The notes beneath the pieces were generated by a model. The model saw nothing but the letters and a program-made list of their open reading frames with translations. It ran no database searches and had not been told where the DNA came from. The translations under genes were made by a program, and so were the position numbers. A stretch of 57,500 bases of DNA from Prorocentrum cordatum (Eukaryota > Sar > Dinophyceae > Prorocentrales > Prorocentraceae): contig CAUYUJ010019949.1 of the NCBI GenBank assembly GCA_963575745.1, forward strand, positions 569,464 through 626,963, given 5' to 3'. Numbering within the stretch: the stretch's first letter is position 1; the number at the start of each line of letters is the position of its first letter. Shown one piece after another: positions 33,517 through 44,212 of the stretch.

Positions 33517-33869
33517 CACGTTTACAGTTCGTGCTACAGTTCAGTTTGCTTCAGGCCTTCGTGTCGCCACGACGCCTGCTCTGGAAAATGTTTTGCGCGC
33601 TGGAGCGATTTGTAACTGCACGCATTTACGCCCCAGCTCGGAGGAAAGCTGGGGGGGAAAAAAAACGCGACAGAGTATCACGGCCAGAATGTGGGAACCG
33701 TTTTCCGGTCACCAGGCCCCTTTGGGCCCCGCCGCAAGACGATGCAATCCAACACACCAGAAGCAAACCAATCGGCGTTAAAATTGTTAAACGCTCGTGG
33801 GGGCCATCCTTGGGCCCCGGGCACGAAATTTGTCACGAAACCTCCCCGAACCTGTCATTGGAAGGCTAG
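33462..33869 (+). CDS. Uncharacterised open frame (135 aa)
   Basis: ATG to stop, mixed composition. The N-terminal half is hydrophobic and basic, and the remainder is basic (KAGGEKKRDRVSRPECGN). 'gtgtcgccacgacg' occurs twice within it, 74 bases apart (not a multiple of three). It overlaps the minus-strand frame above; both cannot be assumed. Confidence 0.2.
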   Translation: MRMVLWSCRHDGTLFLEPSRLQFVLQFSLLQAFVSPRRLLWKMFCALERFVTARIYAPARRKAGGEKKRDRVSRPECGNRFPVTRPLWAPPQDDAIQHTRSKPIGVKIVKRSWGPSLGPGHEICHETSPNLSLEG

Positions 33870-33884
33870 GGAGTTCAATTATCC

Positions 33885-34925
33885 ACAGGTGGGTGGGGGT
33901 GGGTGCGGGGGGGATGGGGGTGGGTGGGTGGGTGGTTGAAGGTGGGTGGGGGTCACGTTAGCCAGCTCGAACGAGCCGGAGGGCTCCGTCCACCCCCACC
34001 CGCCCGCCCACAACATAAGAAGCAAGTGCGTCGCGTCCGACGCCTGTCGCTCATCTTATATCGTGGGCGGCTGGACGTTCAGCGCGCGGCATGAACTGCG
34101 TCCTATTCCTGCCGCGTATTGAGCAACGCCGACGAGAAACAAGACCGCGCGCGATGTACGCCGCGCCCCGCTCCGACCTCTCATGTTGCATCGTCGGCGA
34201 CCACATGTCCAGCGCGCAAAGTGCGCCGCGTTTCATTCGAGCCACGCGTGTTGTACCGCCAATCGTTTCGCCCCTGCCGCGCATGGAGGATGGGGAGGGG
34301 GAGGAGTATGAGGAGGAGGAGGAGGAGGAAGAGGAGGAGGAAGGAAAGGAGAGAGGGAGGGAGGGGGAAACTGAGGAGGAAGAGGATAATGCCTCCTTTT
34401 TGAGGCACTCTGAGTTGCCGCCCGCCCAGCTCCTCAACCCGACGGGCCGCAGCGTCGACGATAAGAAAGGCCACGTTGACGAGCAGGCGTCCCCGCGCGA
34501 TTTGCGCCGCGTCCCATTCCCGCCACGTGATTCGCAGCGCCGACGAGGAGAAAGTGCATGTTGGCAAGCAAAACGTGGACGTTGTTGTGTTTTTTTGACG
34601 GGTAGGACGGGGGGTCCCGCGTAGGGTTGGCCAGGCGTCCGCGCGCGATGTGCGCCGCGTCTCATTCCTGCTACATTTTCGTAGCGCCGACAACAAGACG
34701 AGAAAAACGTGGACGATGTATTGTTTTTGATGGGTAGGACGCGACCACCCGCTTCTGGTTACCCAAGCGATGTCCATTCCGTCCCACTCTTGCAACACGT
34801 TTCGCAACTTGACGACACGTTGGCGAGAAAACATTGGGTTTGCGTTGTTTTGTGACCGTCAGGACGGCGGGGTTGCTATCGGCCGGCTAGGTGTTTAATC
34901 ATAGGAAGTAAGGATGGGTGGGGGT
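33885..34925 (+). repeat. Family A, unit 5
   Basis: Short GGGTGG microsatellite, left box at 33959, variant core motifs at 34090-34270, a GGA tract at 34280-34385, three core motifs near 34497, 34645 and 34764 spaced 119-148 bases, and a right box at 34865-34915 ('tgctatcggccggc'). Confidence 0.85.
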
Positions 34926-36150
34926 GGCTGGTGGATAGGTGGTAGGTGGGTGGGGGTGGGCGGGGGTCAAGTTAGCCAGCCCGAACGAGCCAGAAGGCCC
35001 CGTCCACCCCCGCCCGCCCCCCCACAACATAAGAAGCAAATGCGTCGCGCCCGACGCTTGTCGCTCATCTTATTTCGTGGGCGGCTAAACGTTCAGCGCG
35101 CGACATGAGCTGCGTCCTATTCCTGCCGCGCATTGAGCAACGTCGACGAGAAACAACACCGCGCGCGATGACCGCCGCGCCCCGCTCTGGCCCCTCATGT
35201 TGCATCGTCGGCGGTAACATGTCCAGCGCGCAAAGTCCGCCGCGTTTCATTCCAGCCACGCGTGTTGCACCGCCAATCGTTTCGCTCCTGCCGCGCATGG
35301 AGGGAGGGGGTAAGAGGAGGAGGGGGAGGAGGAGGAGGAGGAGGAGGAGGAGGAGGAGGAGGAGGAGGAGGAGGAGGAGGAGGAGGAGGAGGAGGAGGAG
35401 GAGGGGAGGGACAGGAGGGAGGGAGAAACTGAGGAGGAAGATGCGGATGCCTCTTGGGAATTCGCGGGGCGTCCTGGGAGCTTTCTGGCAAGCGCCGGAA
35501 GACCTCTTGGATATATCTTCCGGGTTGGAGCATCGTCAACACAAATAGGCGCTAACCTCACAACCCTTCAAACACCAACTGAAAATCAATATTTGTGTTG
35601 CCCCCCAGAACCTCCCGGATATTTTTTTCGACCCCCCGGGGGTCTCCTGAGGCACTTGCTTGAACCGTACTTGCTTAAGGCATTCTGACTTGACGCCCGC
35701 CCAGCTCATCAACTCGGCGGGCCGCAGCGTCGACGACAAGAAAGTCCACGTTGACGAGCAGGCGTCCCCGCGCGATGCGCGCCGCGCCCCATTCCGGCTA
35801 CGCGATTCGCAGCGCCGACGAGGAGAAAGTACACGTTGGCAAGAAAACGTCGACGTTGCGACGTTTTTTGGTAAATGGGACGGGGGGTCCCGCGTAGGGT
35901 TGGCCAGGCGTCCGCGCGCGATGTGCGCAGCGCTGACGACAAGAAAGTCCAGGTGGCCGAGAAAAACGTTGACCTGGAATTTTCTTGATGGGTAGGACGC
36001 GACCACCCGCTTCTGGTTACCCGAGCGATGTTCACCCCGTCCCATTCCTGCTCCACGGTTCGCAACTCGACGACATGTTGGCGAGCAAAACATGGCGGTG
36101 TGTCGTTGTTGTTTTTTTTGACCGGGCGGCGGGACTGAAATCGGATGGCT
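34926..36150 (+). repeat. Family A, unit 6
   Basis: GGGTGG microsatellite (34912-34965), left box at 34971, variant cores, a long GGA tract (35310-35405), about 250 bases of unique DNA (35520-35680), then cores near 35777, 35917 and 36025. Its order of parts matches unit 5, with 'cgcccgcccagctc' preceding the cores in both. Confidence 0.85.
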
Positions 36151-37045
36151 GGGCGGGGATGCGGGCCCGTCCATTGCCATCCGCCCTCCCACAACATAAG
36201 AAGTGCGTCGCTTCCGACGCCTGCCGCTCATCTTATATCGCGGGCGGCTAGACGTTCAGCGCGCGACGTGAGCTGCGTCCTACTCTTGCCGCGCATTGAG
36301 CAACGTCGAAGAGAAACAGGACCGCGCGCGATGTACGCCGCGCCCCGCTGTGGCCCCTCATGTTGCATCGTCGGCGGTAACATGTCCAGCGCGCGACGCG
36401 CGCCGCGTATGATTCCAGCCACGCGTGTTGGACCGCCAATCGGCTCGCTCTTGCCGCGCACGGGGGAGGGGGAGCAGGAAGAGGAGGAGGAGGAGGAGGA
36501 GGAGGAGGAGGAGGATGGAGAGAGGGAGGGAGGGAGAAACTGTGGAGGAAGAGGGAATGTCTCTTGGGAATTCGCGGGGCGTCCCGTTCCCGCTACGCGA
36601 TCCGCAGCGCCGACGAGGAGAGAGTACACGTTGGCAAGCAAACAAAACGCATTTGCTGTGTTTTTTTTGCATGTAGGACGGGGGGTCCCGCGTAGGGTTG
36701 GCCACGCGTCCACGCGCGACGTGCGCCGCGTCCCATTCTTGCTACCCTTCGCAGCGTCGACGACAAGAAAGTCCACGTTGACGAGAAGAACGTTGATTTG
36801 GTTTTTCTGATGGGTAGGACGCGACCACCCGTTTAGGGTTACCCAAGCGATGTCCATTCCGTCCCATTCTTGCTGCACTTGTAGCAGTGTCGACGACAAG
36901 AAAGTCCATGTGGGTGGGTGGGTGGGTGGGTGGGTGGGCGGGCGGGTGGGTGGGCTTGTGGGTGAGTGAGTGGGTGGGTGGGTGGGTGCGTGGGTGGGTG
37001 GGGATGGGTGCGTGGGTGGGTGGGTGTGAGTGATTGTGTTGTGCG
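36151..37045 (+). repeat. Family A, unit 7, ending in (GGTG)n
   Basis: A degenerate left box ('cctcccacaacataagaag' at 36185), the same variant cores, a GGA tract (36480-36520), cores near 36574, 36716 and 36848, then (GGGTGGGTG)n at 36908-37030. The last core breaks off in the microsatellite with no right box. Confidence 0.82.
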
Positions 37046-37149
37046 TGTGTCTCTGCACGCTGCGTGAGTTGACCGGGCACGCGCGCTCCCGCTTGATTTG
37101 ACCTGCGCCACGCCGCCGCGCGCGTGGCCGCGACTCCAAAAAGTGTGTA

Positions 37150-37305
37150 AGAGACAGCGAGAGAGAGAGAGAGAGAGACAGAGAGTCTGTGCGAGTGTGT
37201 GTGTGTGTGTGTGTGTGCGTGTGGGGGTGTGTGCGTGCGTGTGGGGGGGTGTGCGTGCGTGCGTGCGTGCGTGCGTGCGTGTGTGCACGTGTGTGTTTGT
37301 GGTGC
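37150..37305. repeat. (GA)n, (GT)n and (GTGC)n microsatellites
   Basis: GAGAGAGA at 37157-37180, GTGTGT at 37195-37225, then GTGCGTGC/GTGTGC to 37290. This marks the end of the simple-repeat cluster around family A. Confidence 0.9.
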
Positions 37306-38328
37306 GGGGGGGGTCCAGGTCAGCCTCGTTTTCATGGTCGCTCCACGCTGCTTACTCGCTGCCCCGACCTTCCAGTCTTGGTTGGATTATGGCACATTCA
37401 CCGCACCGTAGTTTCGTCTAATTTCCGTCCCCTCTGCCATCCATGCCTGAATGGTTTATAGCTGATTGCGGTTGCGATCCAAAGCTGTCTTTGGGTGCTT
37501 GGGCGATCCTCGTTTTCCGCGCGCGATTCCTGCTGTTAGACCTTTTCCGCCCTGTGGCTGCGCATGGAGCCGCGCCGCGCGCGTCGATGGTCGCGACGCG
37601 CGCGAGACGCGTGGACGAGCTGTGCGCCGACGGTTTCGTGGCAGTCTTGTGGGGCCACGCAAGACGCGCGAGCGCGCTCGGCGCTGGGGGTCTCGTGGCA
37701 CGCGGAGACCTCGCGAGGTGCGCGGGCGTTGCCCACTCGGGGCGGCTGCAGCTCCGGCGGTGTGGCGCCCGTCTTCTTTTCACAATGGTAAGAAGTGTTC
37801 AGTTGACGAGTGGGCGGCGGCCGTGGACAAGGGGCTGTTCGCGGGGGCGATCACGGCTTCTTGCCCTGTCGATAAGAGGGGCCCAGTGGCGCGTGCTGTG
37901 CGGCAACGAGCATTTTCTCAAGAGCGCCGCCTGCGCGCGAGGGGACAAGGCCATCCTCTGGCGCGCTTCCGGCGCACAGCCCAGATTTGAATTCGGCGTA
38001 GAGTGCGGGGGGGGGTCCGACGCTTTGGCGATGCGCTCCGTCTCGGGCAAGACGACCTGCAAGGCGCGCGCGATACGGGTGATTGAATCAGCGAAGTCGC
38101 AGGCCGCGGCAGGCATCTGTAACAAGGGTCTGCCGGGCACGTGCAAATGAGTGGTGGCGGCCACAGGTACTGGTGTCAGGGGATAGCGCTAGTCTCACCC
38201 TCGAAGAAGTACTTCTAAGGTACCGCCCACCCGTCGCGAAAGTGGTTTATCTTGAGCAATGATAATTGCGACGTCCCCGAACGAGACCTCCCTTCCCCCC
38301 GCAGCCGCCTGGCACGACGGCTTTCGGC
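37306..38328. other. Unique GC-rich region, ORFs on both strands
   Basis: Plus-strand frame 37443-38150 (235 codons, ATG at 37443) and minus-strand frames 38164-37799 (GTG) and 37783-37418 (ATG) cover the same DNA. All have mixed composition rich in Arg and Ala. The last 90 codons of the plus frame (CGNEHFLKSAACARGDKAIL) and the minus frame 38164-37799 both look protein-like. I cannot choose between them and recognise no family. Confidence 0.3.
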
Positions 38329-38649
38329 CTAGCTGGGAGGGAGAGTTTTCTGCGGTTTTCCCGGGTACCCAATAAAAAGCACATGCGGTATAATATTGTT
38401 CCCCCCAAATAGATTCACAAGGGGGAAGTCATTCCAGGCCGCTTCCATGCAACTGTACACATTTCCCTGCGTGAGATCACAGCGTAAAGAAACATTCCCA
38501 GACGACTTCGCACCACAGCGCCCAGAAGTGCGAACTTTCGCAAAAATGAACTTCTTTTGCCACGGGGATGTAGTAGCCGTGGCGGTGGCAATAGTGGTGA
38601 GCGGTAAGTGGTATTTGGTCAGTGGTGAGTGGTGAGTGGTACGTGGCAC
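38329..38649 (-). CDS. Uncharacterised minus-strand open frame (106 codons)
   Basis: Open from GTG (38649) to TAG. The first ~28 codons come from a TGGTAG-like simple repeat, so the coding part, if any, starts later, perhaps as an exon. The remainder has lower GC and balanced composition, including Asn, Ile and Phe (YSCMEAAWNDFPLVNLFGGN). A plus-strand frame over the same DNA (38396-38635) is also protein-like. No family recognised. Confidence 0.25.
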   Translation of the reverse strand: MPRTTHHSPLTKYHLPLTTIATATATTSPWQKKFIFAKVRTSGRCGAKSSGNVSLRCDLTQGNVYSCMEAAWNDFPLVNLFGGNNIIPHVLFIGYPGKPQKTLPPS

Positions 38650-38900
38650 GTGGTAGTGGCAGCTAGTGGTAGTAAGTAGTGGTGGCGGAAGGAGGCACCT
38701 CTCTTAATCGCGCGCCTTTTTTCTCTGCCGACTTTTGAAGGCCAAGCTGGAGGACTCGGAGGCTCGGCCGCCCACAGTGCGGGCGGCGGGTGCGCTGGAT
38801 TCGTGGCCACGCTTGTGGAGGATGAGTCGAGGATCGAGGATCGAGGACCGATCGAGGCCCACTGTCGCGGATCGAGCGTCGAGGATCGATCGAGAATCGC
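38580..38900. repeat. TGGTGAG and GAGGATCGA repeats
   Basis: GTGGTGAGTGGTACG-like degenerate repeat at 38580-38690, and GAGGATCGAGGATCGA with GATCGATCGA variants at 38815-38905. Confidence 0.75.
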
Positions 38901-38905
38901 CCGAG

Positions 38906-39800
38906 GCGTGACCAATCATGGCCCGTGCTCATGGAGGGAAAGGGCGAATTCGCGCTGCTCTCTGAGGGTGGACGGGCGGGGGTGTACCGGCCCCGCCGAC
39001 AGGCCCGAGCCGACCCCCCGTCGCGAGGTAGACACCGTTGTCGCCGAAGGCGCCGTGCTCCCCACAGGGTGGCGCGCCAGCGTGACGGGGTTGACCCCGT
39101 CGGGGAAGGGGGGGGACCCCACGCTTACTACGAAGCGCAGGGTTCGAAGAAACTCCGCATCATGGATGGAGGCGAGTAGATTAGCCACGGGTCCCGCTCC
39201 CATGCAACGTCCACGCGTTCAGTCGCCAAATCAGGCGGCATTTGCGTCACGTTTCGGGGGGCAGTTCACCCGATCCGTGCATTTGGCGCCCACGCGCCAG
39301 ATCCAAGGACCCGGAATCCGTAATAGCGTGTTCCGAAGAGTATCTGTTGAAAGCCAATGTATTTCGCATTTTTTTAAAGGGCGTTGGCCAATAGCGTTTG
39401 GACCAAACCCGCCAAGCCAGAAGACGCCGCCAAGGTGGCGGGTTCCTCCAGGGGGGGCATGCTGGCACAGCACACGTATTGGGAGCGTCCGTGCCAGCAC
39501 GACCTGCCGTTCGCACAACTTCTCTTGAGTCAGTTGGAGCAGACAGGCTGCGGAGGAGAACGATCTGCGGAGGTGTCGGTTCCCTTCCCCTCCACTGCCT
39601 CCTTCCTCTGGCACGCTGCTCCACCCCGAGATCCAACACGCTCCACCTCCTGCTCCTCCCGTTTGCTCTTCTGCGTCCTCTTCTTCATTCCGCCCCCGAC
39701 CCCCACTTCTTATCATCATCCACCTTCTCTTCTTATTTTGTTCGCTCTTCCTCCTTCCTCCGTTCGCTCCTCCTGGTCTCAGGGTGATGGGCGCTCCCTA
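38906..39800. other. Unique region with overlapping ORFs
   Basis: Plus-strand frame 38803-39528 (241 codons, GTG start) and minus-strand frame 39719-39231 (162 codons) both translate to mixed, basic sequences without a recognisable domain. A TCTTC/CTCC-rich stretch occupies 39640-39785. No reliable gene model. Confidence 0.25.
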
Positions 39801-40043
39801 TCCTCACGTATCATAGGGAACAGGCTTCCCCAGTTTGATCAGGGGCTGTTTGGAATCGATGACAAACTCAACCTGACCCAGACAGTCGAAGGTTGGGTGT
39901 GTGCCAAAAAAGTGACCCCTACCAGGAACTCGGAGTCGGTATCGGTTCATATCGCGCGTGTTGGCGAGGCGTCTCTGCGCGAGGGCAATGCTATGCCAGC
40001 CAAGGCTGGGGCCAAGTCGGACAAGAAGCTTCGCATCCAGTCT
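39801..40043 (+). CDS. Possible coding segment, strand ambiguous
   Basis: Part of a larger plus frame (39384-40094). After the pyrimidine-rich stretch the frame reads 'RLPQFDQGLFGIDDKLN' and continues with mixed composition to about 40040. The minus frame over the same bases is equally good (LGQVEFVIDSKQPLIKLGKP, ending at 39804). Non-repetitive and lower in GC than its surroundings. Function unknown. Confidence 0.22.
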
Positions 40044-40245
40044 CGCGGTGGGGCCCGTGGGTTGTCCAGCGGTTGTCCCGTGGTTGTCCTGTAGACAGTC
40101 GTGAAGGCTGTCCCGAAGGTTGTCCTGTGGGTTGTCCCGTGGGTGGTCCCGTGGTGGTCCCGTGGTGGTCCCGGTGCTCCCGTGGGTTATCCCGTTGGTT
40201 GCGCCATGGGTTGTCCCGTTCTTGTCCTGCGGGTGCCCTGCGGGA
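40044..40245. repeat. GTTGTCCCGTGG minisatellite
   Basis: About fifteen degenerate units of 12-13 bases (GGTTGTCCCGTGG, GTGGTCCCGTGG, GTTGTCCTGTGG). Confidence 0.85.
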
Positions 40246-40670
40246 AATGCAAATGTAATTGCAATCGCACGCAACTCCAATAGCAATCAACATGCACATC
40301 GAACGTCAAGTCGGAATACCATGCGGAGTGCAAGGCGAAACGCAAAACGATGTGACATCGAAATTCACATCGCAGTTATGTATGCGTTGATGTCTAAAAG
40401 CGAGGTGGTCGATGTACAATTGTACATATACCATATATTAGCTTTATGTTTATATGGCGATTCATACACACACGTGCAATCGAACTGCAAGTCGAAACTT
40501 GAATATGAGTGCAACGCGACATACACAACGACATGGAATCGACATGCCAGCCGAAAGGCAAGTATAAATGCAAAGCCCAGTCCATTCGATGTTCAATTCA
40601 AAATTCCAAACGCACATCGGAATGCAGGTCCCTCCCCAAACCTCCCTACTGTACAACCCGAGGGGTCTCT
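40246..40670. repeat. AT-richer island of degenerate CATCGAA/TGCAA repeats
   Basis: A clear compositional change. Diffuse ~18-22 bp units contain 'tgcaa', 'catcgaa', 'gtcgaaa' and 'catgcacat'. It includes a perfect 16-base palindrome ATGTACAATTGTACAT (40412-40427) and a TATATTA-like stretch. Short frames on both strands have no recognisable product. Confidence 0.5.
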
Positions 40671-41460
40671 TTGAGGTATCCTCCTCTATGGCTTATCTTA
40701 GTTTCCTGTTTCCCAACCTGTGCAGCGACAATGCCGCAACAATAAGTAATCCGCCTCCTCGTCCTCTTTGAGAGGGATCCCTGAGAGGCCCTCGCTGCCA
40801 ATGATCTCGAGTTGGTCACCCTCATGCTACTGCTGCGCCTCTTCCTCTCGTGTCCTGCTTATCTTCCCACTTCTCCTCTTATCTATCTTCCCTGTCCTCC
40901 TTCGCTGCATCAGTCTCCATAATCATACATCTCCTCATTCTCATTATCCTTCTCCTTCCTTCTCCTCCTCCCTGTCCTCCTCCTCCTCCTCCTCCTCCTC
41001 CTCCTCCTCCTCCTCCTCCCCCTCTTCATCCGCCTTCATCTTTCCTGCGCCGGTGCATGCTGCCTCGTCCTCCTCCTCCTCCATCCTTTTCCTCCTCATC
41101 CCTCCCTGCTTTGCCTGCTCCTGCTCCTTCGGCACATTTTCAACGTCGTCGTTTCCCCCTTTCCCTTCAGCCCTTTTTGCCTCCTGCTTCCGTCGTACTC
41201 CTTCCTCCTCTCTGCCTCCTACTCCCCCTTCCTTCTCCTCTGGGGTGGAAAAAACACGCCCGTATGGGCTGATGGGGACGGGACTTGGGACGGGAAGGTG
41301 TAATGCAGCATCGTTGATGCGTCTTGGGTTTACTCTGGTCCTCGTCCTCTTCCTCGTCTTCTTCCTCCATCTCCCTATCCCTCTCCACCACCTCGCTCCG
41401 CACTCCCTGCGGGCAGCTGCCCTGACTGGACCCAGGCAAGGCGTGAATCGGGCAGATCCC
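40671..41460. other. CTCCTC pyrimidine tract with unique flanks
   Basis: Unique to about 40930, then TCCTCC/CTTCTC-rich DNA to about 41410, purest at 40975-41025. The Ser/Pro and Glu frames across it are composition-driven. Confidence 0.75.
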
Positions 41461-41649
41461 TAAGCCTTGCGGCATGCACTCAGCTTTCTGCGGCCGGGCG
41501 TGACGTCGAATGTGTTTCTGATGGCTCTCACGCGATCCGGGGAAAAGTCGCCAGGTTGCGCAGCCGCCGGCCGCGTTCGCACGTCGACCTGTGGCGGCAG
41601 CTGCAGCGAATCCTCCGGCACCGGGTCTGCGCAGCTCGCGCTGCGTACA

Positions 41650-41835
41650 GCATATAGAGTAGAGGGCCACCTGACCGAAGCCCGAGCCGCCCTGGCAGAG
41701 GTGCCGCAGGCTGTGGGAGTCGCCAACGACGAAGCTGATCGTCTTGCGGCGCTCGAGGCCGAGCTGGCCCAGCTGCCTGTGGAAGTGACGCAGCCCATCC
41801 TCGAACCTGATTTGGTCACAGGCGCAGGTCGTGCA
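41650..41835 (+). CDS. Possible coiled-coil coding segment
   Basis: Within a plus frame open over 41467-42366 (no in-frame ATG at its start) the segment GHLTEARAALAEV, then DEADRLAALEAELAQLPVEV, has regularly spaced Leu and Ala and looks like a coiled coil. A second plus frame just upstream (DLWRQLQRILRHR at about 41586) and the minus frame are also open, so this may be chance in GC-rich DNA. Acceptor candidates are weak ('gcgtacag', 'atagagtag'). Same character as the exon at 55413. Confidence 0.25.
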
Positions 41836-43025
41836 CGGTTGGCCGCCGCTCTGTTCTGGCCTCGGCACACGTCTCATTGCTCGGCCTCAGACGGTGCCGC
41901 CTCCTCACCGCCTCCGAGCGCTGCGCTCCGCGTCCTCCAAGCCCAGACCTGCAACGTGTTGAAGATGCGCAGCCAGAATTCACAGTTTGGGGCATCCAGG
42001 GGCCCTCGCCGGGCCCCCGGGGCCTGCCAAAAACGGCACGTCACAAAGAAGTTGGCCCTGGGGAAAGGATCGGGACCGCCTCGCCTCAAGCGTCGCTTGC
42101 TCGAGCCCGAGTCTCTCAGGTCTGGGAGTCGCAAAGAATCGCGACGATTGCTTTCTTCATCGTTTTCGGCCTCTGGAGGCCGTTTCCAAGGCCTGGAGCT
42201 TCAAAGAGCGACTCAGCATGAAAAGTCGCCCCGAGAGAGGCGGTACGTACGACGTCTGCTGCATGCAGCTGACTTCTGCTCCGCCGCCACGCAGATTCTA
42301 AAATACGTCATACGTGGTCGCCTCCGGCGCTGGGAGGCGCAAGCAAAACCAGCTGCAGGCATCTGACTCGCGGGCTTCCCGCTTGCTATCTATACCCGCC
42401 CCCCCTTTTCGTCTGCCCCGAAAGGGGTCGAGATCCCCAGAGGCCCACGTCGCGAAAGAGATGCGACGTCGGAGGAGAGGGAACGGCGCTTGCTCGTCCT
42501 CGTCTTCCTCGCGGCGTCGGTCGGCTCCCACCTCCCCCCGGTCTCGGGCACTGGTGCTCTCCAGCGCTCCTCTCCCTCCCCCCTCCCCCTATCACGCTTC
42601 CTCGGTGAGCGGGTGGTCCGCTCCCAGCTGCTCTTCTTTCCCCTTTGCCTTTCGCTCTCAGTCGCCCTCCCTCGCTTTCAGACGCACAGACGCACTCCCT
42701 CTCTCTCTCTATATATCTCTCTCTGTCGGGTCGTCTGTCTGCGACTGCGCGTTGCTTGTTATCCTTCCGTGGCACCGTGGGCCTATCTCAACCTGCAGCG
42801 CCAGCAGGCAGGTTCAGGTGTACCCGTGCAGCAGGACATCCTCTGCTTGCTGTGTTTCTCCGCCCTGCTCTGTCGAGGCCAGGCGGAAAGCGCTGGAAAG
42901 CGAGTCAGGCCCAGTCAAGGCGACAAGCTAAGGGCTTGGAAGACAGGTGCAAGAAGGGTAAGACGATCGATAATGGATAAGGCATGGTGTGCCCCTCCTC
43001 AGCATGCGCACTGTCTTGAGGTGGT
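41836..43025. other. Unique region with TCTCTC tract
   Basis: 41990-42060 contains 'gggccctcgccgggccccc', a motif of the interspersed family also near 46745 and 55628. 42235-42290 shares ~35 bases with 19023-19060. 42690-42730 is a (TC)n tract with TATATA. ORFs on both strands are not distinctive. Confidence 0.35.
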
Positions 43026-43026
43026 T

Positions 43027-44103
43027 TCAGCGCAGAGCCTCAAGATTCATGTATCGTCGCTCAAATGCTCTTGTCATTCTTGGAAGGTCCGTCAACCGTA
43101 AAGAAGCGAGCGTACACGCGCAAGTTCGAGGACCTTGCGATTGCGAGGGGCAGAGATTCGTTTCAGGTCCTCGATGGGTCGCTTCTGGGGCACGTATGCC
43201 GTGTTTCGGGGAAGCGAGTCTTGGACACACGAGGTTTTCCTTGGGGCAGTTGTTCTCACACCGAGGTGTTTTCTGGCGGTCCAAGGGCCCTCCCGGGAGC
43301 CCGGAACAGACGATGCGAACAAGTCCCCCATTTCTTCCAGGACCCTCTTCCTGAATGGCGAAATTGAAAGCATTGTTCCCGGACCTCTGCATGGGTGCGT
43401 TTTGACCAGAACTTCGAGGTGGACCCAGTTGTGGCGACCAGGATCCTCCTGGAGGCAAAATCAAAGAAGAACTCGCCAACTCATTTCGAACCTTGGCACG
43501 TCGTTTCCCTTCTGCCCCCGAGGCCCCTGGCTCCATGATTCTCTCGACAGTGGATGGACCCCCAGAGGTCTCGACCCCTTCCCAGGGACCAGCTTTTCGA
43601 TGAAAAGCCTTTTCATCCTGAGCCGTTCTTTGGGGGCGCCGAGGCCCTGTCAGGGTCCACCAGCGGAAAGTTGCACCAGCGCCTCCGCCGCGCCATTTCT
43701 CACGACGCCGGGGGGTCTCGGGGGCCTCGGCCGCCTGGCCGTCTAGCCGGCCAGTGGCGGGGCGCGCCAGGCGAGCGATGCCGCCTCCGCTGGCGGCGGG
43801 CGGGGCGCCACCGCGGGCGAGGAGGCCCGCGTCAGAGGCGTGGGGGGCGGGGGGGGACGACCTGCGGGCGGGCGCGCGGCAGGAGCGGTCGTCGCAGGGT
43901 AGGATGGCTCGGGGAGGTCGCAGAGGTCCCGAGGGACGGGGCCCTGAGGACTGGAGAGGGCATTCACATCGGAATGTGCATCGTCCAAGGCCTTCTCGCC
44001 CTCGGGGCCTCCTGCCTCTCAGGTGCCCCATCCTTGAAATGCCGACTGGCCCCAGCAGAGGGCACCTGGAAAGCTTCAGGGCTCCGAGCAGGTCATCCGC
44101 CAC
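43027..44103 (-). CDS. Long uncharacterised minus-strand open frame (358 codons, doubtful)
   Basis: The longest frame in the window that is not dominated by a homopolymer, with mixed composition rich in Arg, Gly and Pro. The part from 43450 to 43620 overlaps an interspersed DNA repeat (reverse of the 55630 type: 'aaaagctggtccctggga'), which argues that at least part is not an original gene. The C-terminal end (SLRLTDLPRMTRAFERRYM) looks ordinary. A plus frame 43065-43367 (100 codons) over the same region is equally plausible. Confidence 0.18.
   Translation of the reverse strand: MADDLLGALKLSRCPLLGPVGISRMGHLRGRRPRGREGLGRCTFRCECPLQSSGPRPSGPLRPPRAILPCDDRSCRAPARRSSPPAPHASDAGLLARGGAPPAASGGGIARLARPATGRLDGQAAEAPETPRRREKWRGGGAGATFRWWTLTGPRRPQRTAQDEKAFHRKAGPWEGVETSGGPSTVERIMEPGASGAEGKRRAKVRNELASSSLILPPGGSWSPQLGPPRSSGQNAPMQRSGNNAFNFAIQEEGPGRNGGLVRIVCSGLPGGPLDRQKTPRCENNCPKENLVCPRLASPKHGIRAPEATHRGPETNLCPSQSQGPRTCACTLASLRLTDLPRMTRAFERRYMNLEALR
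43555..43680 (-). repeat. Interspersed repeat (54945/55630 type), inverted copy
   Basis: In reverse complement it reads 'ctcaggatgaaaagg', 'aaaagctggtccctggga', 'aggggtcgagacctctgggg' and 'gtccatcc', which align in order with 54945-55060 and 55628-55745. Confidence 0.6.
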
Positions 44104-44212
44104 CTCTGGCTTCTGGAGGCCCGAGACCGGGGACCGTCAAGCATCGATCAGGTATGAAAGCCTGCCCAGGATGGACCGGCCGACCTCCACCTACACAACA
44201 CCACCGTGCGTG

